Part shown: positions 60,890 through 64,000 of the stretch, piece after piece
Layout of the letters: every line of letters begins with the position of its first letter
How positions within the stretch are numbered: the stretch's first letter is position 1
The notes under the pieces: generated by a model
What the model was told of the DNA's origin: nothing
Seen by the model: only the letters and a program-made list of their open reading frames with translations
Database searches by the model: none
Translations under genes and position numbers: made by a program
DNA from: Gemmiger gallinarum
GTDB taxonomy: Bacteria > Bacillota > Clostridia > Oscillospirales > Ruminococcaceae
Direction of reading: 5' to 3'
DNA length: 64,000 nt
NCBI RefSeq assembly: GCF_014982805.1
Contig: NZ_JADCKC010000001.1
Coordinates: forward strand, 434,001-498,000

Positions 60890-61132
60890 ATGGACTGCAA
60901 AACCAAAATAAAAGAACTGCGGGAAATGACAGGTATGAACCGTAAGGACTTTTGCAATTTTTTTAATATCCCCTATCGGACAGTAACAGAATGGGAACTG
61001 GATAACCGCCATGCGCCAGAATATGTCCTGCGTCTTTTGGAGTATTACATCCGCAATGAGGGATTGATAAAATCACCGACTGAACAGAAACACGCCGGAG
61101 AAAGGAGTTCCAGCCATGAAAAGACGAACTAA
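60890..61132 (+). CDS. Small HTH regulator before the recombinase
   Basis: An 80-aa HTH protein: KIKELREMTGMNRKDFCNFF, IPYRTVTEWELDNRHAPEYVLRLL, a DNA-binding type frequent in clostridial elements. The start at 60890 follows TATGGAG. It overlaps the recombinase start by 17 nt, so it is translationally coupled and can regulate excision. The palindromic promoter supports autoregulation. An excisionase-like role is possible. Confidence 0.75.
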   Translation: MDCKTKIKELREMTGMNRKDFCNFFNIPYRTVTEWELDNRHAPEYVLRLLEYYIRNEGLIKSPTEQKHAGERSSSHEKTN

Positions 61133-62792
61133 GTGCTATATCTACACGAGAGTTTCCACTTCCATGCAGGTGGATGGATACAGTCTGGACGCCCAGAAGG
61201 ACAAGCTGCGGAAGTATGCCGAGTATGAAGATATGACCATTGTTGGGGAGTATTCTGATGAAGGCTTTTCCGGCAAGAACATTCAGGGACGACTGGAGTT
61301 CCAGCGGATGTTGAGTGATATCCAAGCGGGCAAGGACGATATTTCGTTTGTGCTGGTATACAAACTATCCCGCTTTGGCCGAAATGCAGCGGATGTGCTC
61401 AACTCCTTACAGCTGATGCAGGATTTTGGCGTCAACCTGATTTGTGTGGAGGATGGTATTGATTCCTCCAAAGATTCCGGCAAGCTGATGATTTCTGTCC
61501 TCTCTGCTGTGGCGGAAATTGAACGTGAAAACATTCGGACGCAGACAATGGCGGGCCGTGAACAGAAAGCCCGGGAGGGAAAGTGGAACGGCGGATTTGC
61601 CCCTTATGGCTACAAATTAGTGGATGGTAAACTGGAAATTGCCGAAGATGAGGTAGAAGTGGTAAGGCTCATTTACGACAGATATATCCATACCAACGAT
61701 GGTATCAACGGTGTGGCAAAATATTTGAATGATCATGGATACAAAAAGAAAATCCGTCAGAACGGTACTATTCCAGGCTTTTCTTCTGCCTTTGTGAAGG
61801 ATATACTGGACAATCCCGTTTATATGGGAAAGATTGCCTACGGTAGACGCAGAACAGAAAAGAAGCTTGGAACAAGAAATGAGATGCACGTGGTCGAACA
61901 GGATGAGTTCCCAATCTACGAAGGTCAGCATGAGGCAATCATTTCGGAAGAAGATTGGCACTTGGCACAGGAGAAACGAAAGGTCAATGCTTTTAGGCGA
62001 GAAAAAGTAACTGACCCGGAACACGCGCATATCTTGTCCGGTATCCTGAAATGCCCCTGTTGCGGCAAAAGCCTTTATGGGAACATTGCAAAGGCGCACA
62101 GCAAAGACAAGAAAACCCGCTATTACTATTACTGCAAAAACACGTTGGGAGCAACTGGTCACAAATGCACCTTCCGCGTGAACATTGAACAGAAAGAAAT
62201 GAACCGCATGGTTGCGGCAATCATTTCGGCAATGGTCAATGACCCGCATTTTTCCAAAGCTATCAAGGAGAAAATAGGTTCATCTGTGGATACTGGGGAT
62301 TTGGAAAAACAGCTTACCACGCTCCAGGCACAGCTCCGACAGACTCTGGGCATCAAATCAAGGCTGGAGCGTCAGATGGACACGCTGGATATCAACGATC
62401 CTTATTTCGACAGAAAAATTTTGGATTTACAGCGGCGATATGACGAACAGTATGGTAGAATAGAAGAAATCGAGACACAGATAGATGAAGTAAAAAGCCA
62501 GATTCAGAGTATCCGTCAGGAGAAAATCTCCGGCGAAAATATTTACCAACTTCTGCTGGCCTTCGATGAAGTATACGGTGCTGCCACGGAAATTGAGCAA
62601 AAAGAGTTTATGAGAGCGTTCATTGAACGAATTGACCTGTATCCAGAAAAGCAGAAAGACGGAAACTGGATTAGGAACATGGTGTTCAATTTCCCGGTTC
62701 CTGTGAATGGGCAGGAAGTGAAAGAGTTACCCTTGGAATCTGGGACAACGCTCGAGACGATATGCCTGTTGTCCAAACGTCACGCAAACTAA
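61116..62792 (+). CDS. Large serine recombinase (integrase of the element)
   Basis: A 558-aa recombinase: resolvase catalytic domain (residues 1-150) with the nucleophile Ser-14 in YTRVSTSMQ, LSRFGRNAADVLN and EIERENIRTQT; recombinase domain with PGFSSAFVKDILDNPVY; a zinc ribbon with CPCCGKSLYG and a later Cys pair; a coiled coil (380-460) and C-terminal TTLETICLLSK. The C-terminus is like the end of RlmD, so the right attachment site falls inside the gene. The ATG follows AAAGGAG. Such enzymes integrate and excise without accessory factors except a directionality factor. Confidence 0.93.
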   Translation: MKRRTKCYIYTRVSTSMQVDGYSLDAQKDKLRKYAEYEDMTIVGEYSDEGFSGKNIQGRLEFQRMLSDIQAGKDDISFVLVYKLSRFGRNAADVLNSLQLMQDFGVNLICVEDGIDSSKDSGKLMISVLSAVAEIERENIRTQTMAGREQKAREGKWNGGFAPYGYKLVDGKLEIAEDEVEVVRLIYDRYIHTNDGINGVAKYLNDHGYKKKIRQNGTIPGFSSAFVKDILDNPVYMGKIAYGRRRTEKKLGTRNEMHVVEQDEFPIYEGQHEAIISEEDWHLAQEKRKVNAFRREKVTDPEHAHILSGILKCPCCGKSLYGNIAKAHSKDKKTRYYYYCKNTLGATGHKCTFRVNIEQKEMNRMVAAIISAMVNDPHFSKAIKEKIGSSVDTGDLEKQLTTLQAQLRQTLGIKSRLERQMDTLDINDPYFDRKILDLQRRYDEQYGRIEEIETQIDEVKSQIQSIRQEKISGENIYQLLLAFDEVYGAATEIEQKEFMRAFIERIDLYPEKQKDGNWIRNMVFNFPVPVNGQEVKELPLESGTTLETICLLSKRHAN

Positions 62793-62948
62793 CATAAACC
62801 CAAGCGAAGATTACTGCAAAGCCGCTGTAATACGGTTGGGATTTTCTTCCTTACAGCGACGGATATTCATTTGAATTGAATCGATATTTCACAACAGGCG
62901 GGTCAGTTCCACCGGAATTGCCCGTATGCCGTTATAGGAGGTTCAAGG

Positions 62949-63464
62949 ATGATTGCTCTTGTGGAGCCCTGTGAAAGATACCTGAACTCATACATGGAGG
63001 CCGGTGACGAGTACAGACGCAACGGCGTTCAGACCTATGCCTTTGATGATGCACGGGCGTATGACATTTTTGAAAAATACGACAACTACAGAAATGAGCG
63101 CAATTTGCCTCCGGATCGTGTGGGATCTCACTTTTACTGGCTGGTGAACGAGGACAGGGACTACTTTATCGGAGAAATCAGTGTACGCCACAAACTGACC
63201 GACGCCCTGAAGCGGTATGGCGGACATATCGGCTACGGCATCCGTTTTTCAGAATGGAACAAGGGCTACGGCACCCTGATGCTTGGACTGGCGCTGGAAA
63301 AAGCCAAAAGCCTTGGTATCTCCACCGTTTTAATCACCTGCGACGACGACAATCCAGGCTCTGCGAAAGTAATGGAAAACAATGGTCTTGTGTTGCAGGA
63401 CAAGATTGCCAACTGTGTGGACGGGCGCACAATAACCACCCGAAGATACACCAAAGCTTTATGA
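62949..63464 (+). CDS. GNAT-family N-acetyltransferase
   Basis: A 171-aa acetyl-CoA-dependent acetyltransferase. GHIGYGIRFSEWNKGYGTLMLGLALEKAKSLG contains the acetyl-CoA pyrophosphate loop and helix (cited here as a region, residues about 96-126), followed by ITCDDDNPGSAKVMENNG. Substrate unknown. It probably lay after rlmD before insertion. The ATG follows TAGGAGG. Confidence 0.85.
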   Translation: MIALVEPCERYLNSYMEAGDEYRRNGVQTYAFDDARAYDIFEKYDNYRNERNLPPDRVGSHFYWLVNEDRDYFIGEISVRHKLTDALKRYGGHIGYGIRFSEWNKGYGTLMLGLALEKAKSLGISTVLITCDDDNPGSAKVMENNGLVLQDKIANCVDGRTITTRRYTKAL

Positions 63465-63603
63465 GCTCGAGTATTCCCGGATTATGTTTTTCCTGCTCCA
63501 TGCTTTGTCACACCGGTCCGAAGGCTGCATCCCGGATAAAGGCCCGCCTGCGGAAATGAATACCGCACCCGTCACATTTATGGCCATATGAGGAGGGATT
63601 TCC

Positions 63604-64000
63604 ATGGCGCTCCAAAATGATTTGTACCGCTTCGTCTCTGCCCAGCAAACCAGCTACCGGCAGGCTCTGGCAGAAATTCAAAACGGCCGGAAAGTTACCC
63701 ACTGGATGTGGTTTATCTTTCCTCAGCTGCAGGGATTGGGGCACAGTGCCACATCACAGTATTATGCCATTCGTAGTCTGGATGAGGCCAGAGCCTATCT
63801 TCAGGACCCATATCTCGGCGGCAATCTGCTGGAGATTTCCCGTGCCCTTCTCGCGCTGGATACCAATGATCCCGTGCAGGTGTTCGGACGCCCCGATGAC
63901 CGCAAACTCTGCTCTTCCATGACACTGTTTGCCTGTGCCTCACCGGAATGCACTGTTTTCAGCCAGGTGCTGCAAAAATATTTCGGCGGCAGAAAAGATC
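63604..64000 (+). CDS. DUF1810 (YbaA/calpastatin-like) protein, 3' end outside
   Basis: About 132 codons, cut by the window end. The sequence contains YRFVSAQQTSYRQALAEIQNG, WMWFIFPQLQGLGHS and AIRSLDEARAYLQDPYLG, a clear DUF1810 signature. Members are about 140-150 aa with unknown function. The ATG follows GAGGAGG. Confidence 0.85.
   Translation, partial: MALQNDLYRFVSAQQTSYRQALAEIQNGRKVTHWMWFIFPQLQGLGHSATSQYYAIRSLDEARAYLQDPYLGGNLLEISRALLALDTNDPVQVFGRPDDRKLCSSMTLFACASPECTVFSQVLQKYFGGRKD

Larger units (their letters stand above)
41885..62792. mobile_element. Integrative mobilizable element of about 21 kb inserted in rlmD
   Basis: Left edge: the rlmD codons for VETVVLLSK, followed by a foreign tail. 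Right edge: the end of the large serine recombinase, which encodes LETICLLSK and then a short RHAN end. The content is typical of such elements: restriction genes, accessory cargo, sigma-like protein, primase and helicase genes, MobV relaxase, HTH and recombinase, all without conjugative coupling genes. Base composition changes at the left edge. Edges are placed to within about 40 bp. It may be composite, as a partial copy of an internal gene shows. Confidence 0.75.

Noticed and set aside
1-64000. CRISPR arrays, tRNA and rRNA genes
   Set aside because: No regularly spaced repeats, cloverleaf-like sequences or rRNA-like stretches were noticed on either strand.

Overview
The window looks like a piece of a Clostridia chromosome, most likely Oscillospiraceae (Faecalibacterium/Gemmiger/Subdoligranulum-like). 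The reasons are gene content (clostridial scpA-scpB-DUF2953-gerW-rluB order, zinc-ribbon L28, LuxS, Fur-family PerR), fairly GC-rich housekeeping genes with AT-rich sigma-A promoters, and gut-Firmicutes mobile modules. No rRNA, tRNA or CRISPR array was recognised.

Layout. 1-5.3 kb: 5' part of a DAHP synthase (minus), pyrBI, a GntR/UTRA regulator and nth (all minus), then rarA (plus). 5.3-9.7 kb: perR with its own promoter and a Per-box-like palindrome, a secreted GHL10-type hydrolase, an esterase and pta. 9.7-10.4 kb: a compact IS200-type element. 10.4-14.3 kb: nucleoside salvage genes (deoD-cdd) beside two tandem BMP-type nucleoside-binding lipoproteins. 14.4-17.1 kb: a PflX-like radical SAM gene and a DUF6056-like membrane protein. 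17.1-20.4 kb: a three-gene biotin carboxyltransferase operon whose parts match the 12S, 1.3S and 5S subunits of a transcarboxylase. 20.5-24.6 kb: the condensin/GerW/RluB block. 24.8-31.1 kb: rpmB, a DUF4250 gene, an ATP-grasp gene, and the deoB operon. 31.3-36.1 kb: pyk-luxS, a divergent marR/MFS pair with matching operators, and an XRE regulator. 36.3-42 kb: guaA, galK/araC and rlmD.

About 41.9-62.8 kb is a mobile island of roughly 21 kb, seemingly an integrative mobilizable element inserted in the 3' end of rlmD by a large serine recombinase. rlmD carries a foreign C-terminal tail, and the recombinase C-terminus repeats the rlmD-like end (VETVVLLSK versus LETICLLSK), as expected if the attachment site lies inside both reading frames. 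The island is more AT-rich on its left. It carries a type I restriction-modification operon with an AbiJ-like gene between hsdS and hsdR, then a four-gene cassette (XRE regulator, zinc-ribbon membrane protein, SPFH/stomatin protein with a GYF-like C-terminus, large zinc-ribbon membrane protein) resembling the YdjG-YdjI membrane-stress set. A 208-bp direct repeat of a DUF6076 gene end brackets this cassette. Its right part is the replication and mobilization module: sigma-like protein, CHC2 primase-like protein, SF3 helicase, MobV relaxase, small protein, HTH regulator, serine recombinase. To the right are an acetyltransferase and a truncated DUF1810 gene that probably followed rlmD before insertion.

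The most promising undescribed material is the island cargo: the AbiJ-like gene inside the hsd operon and the zinc-ribbon/SPFH cassette. No functional claim goes beyond domain recognition by eye.
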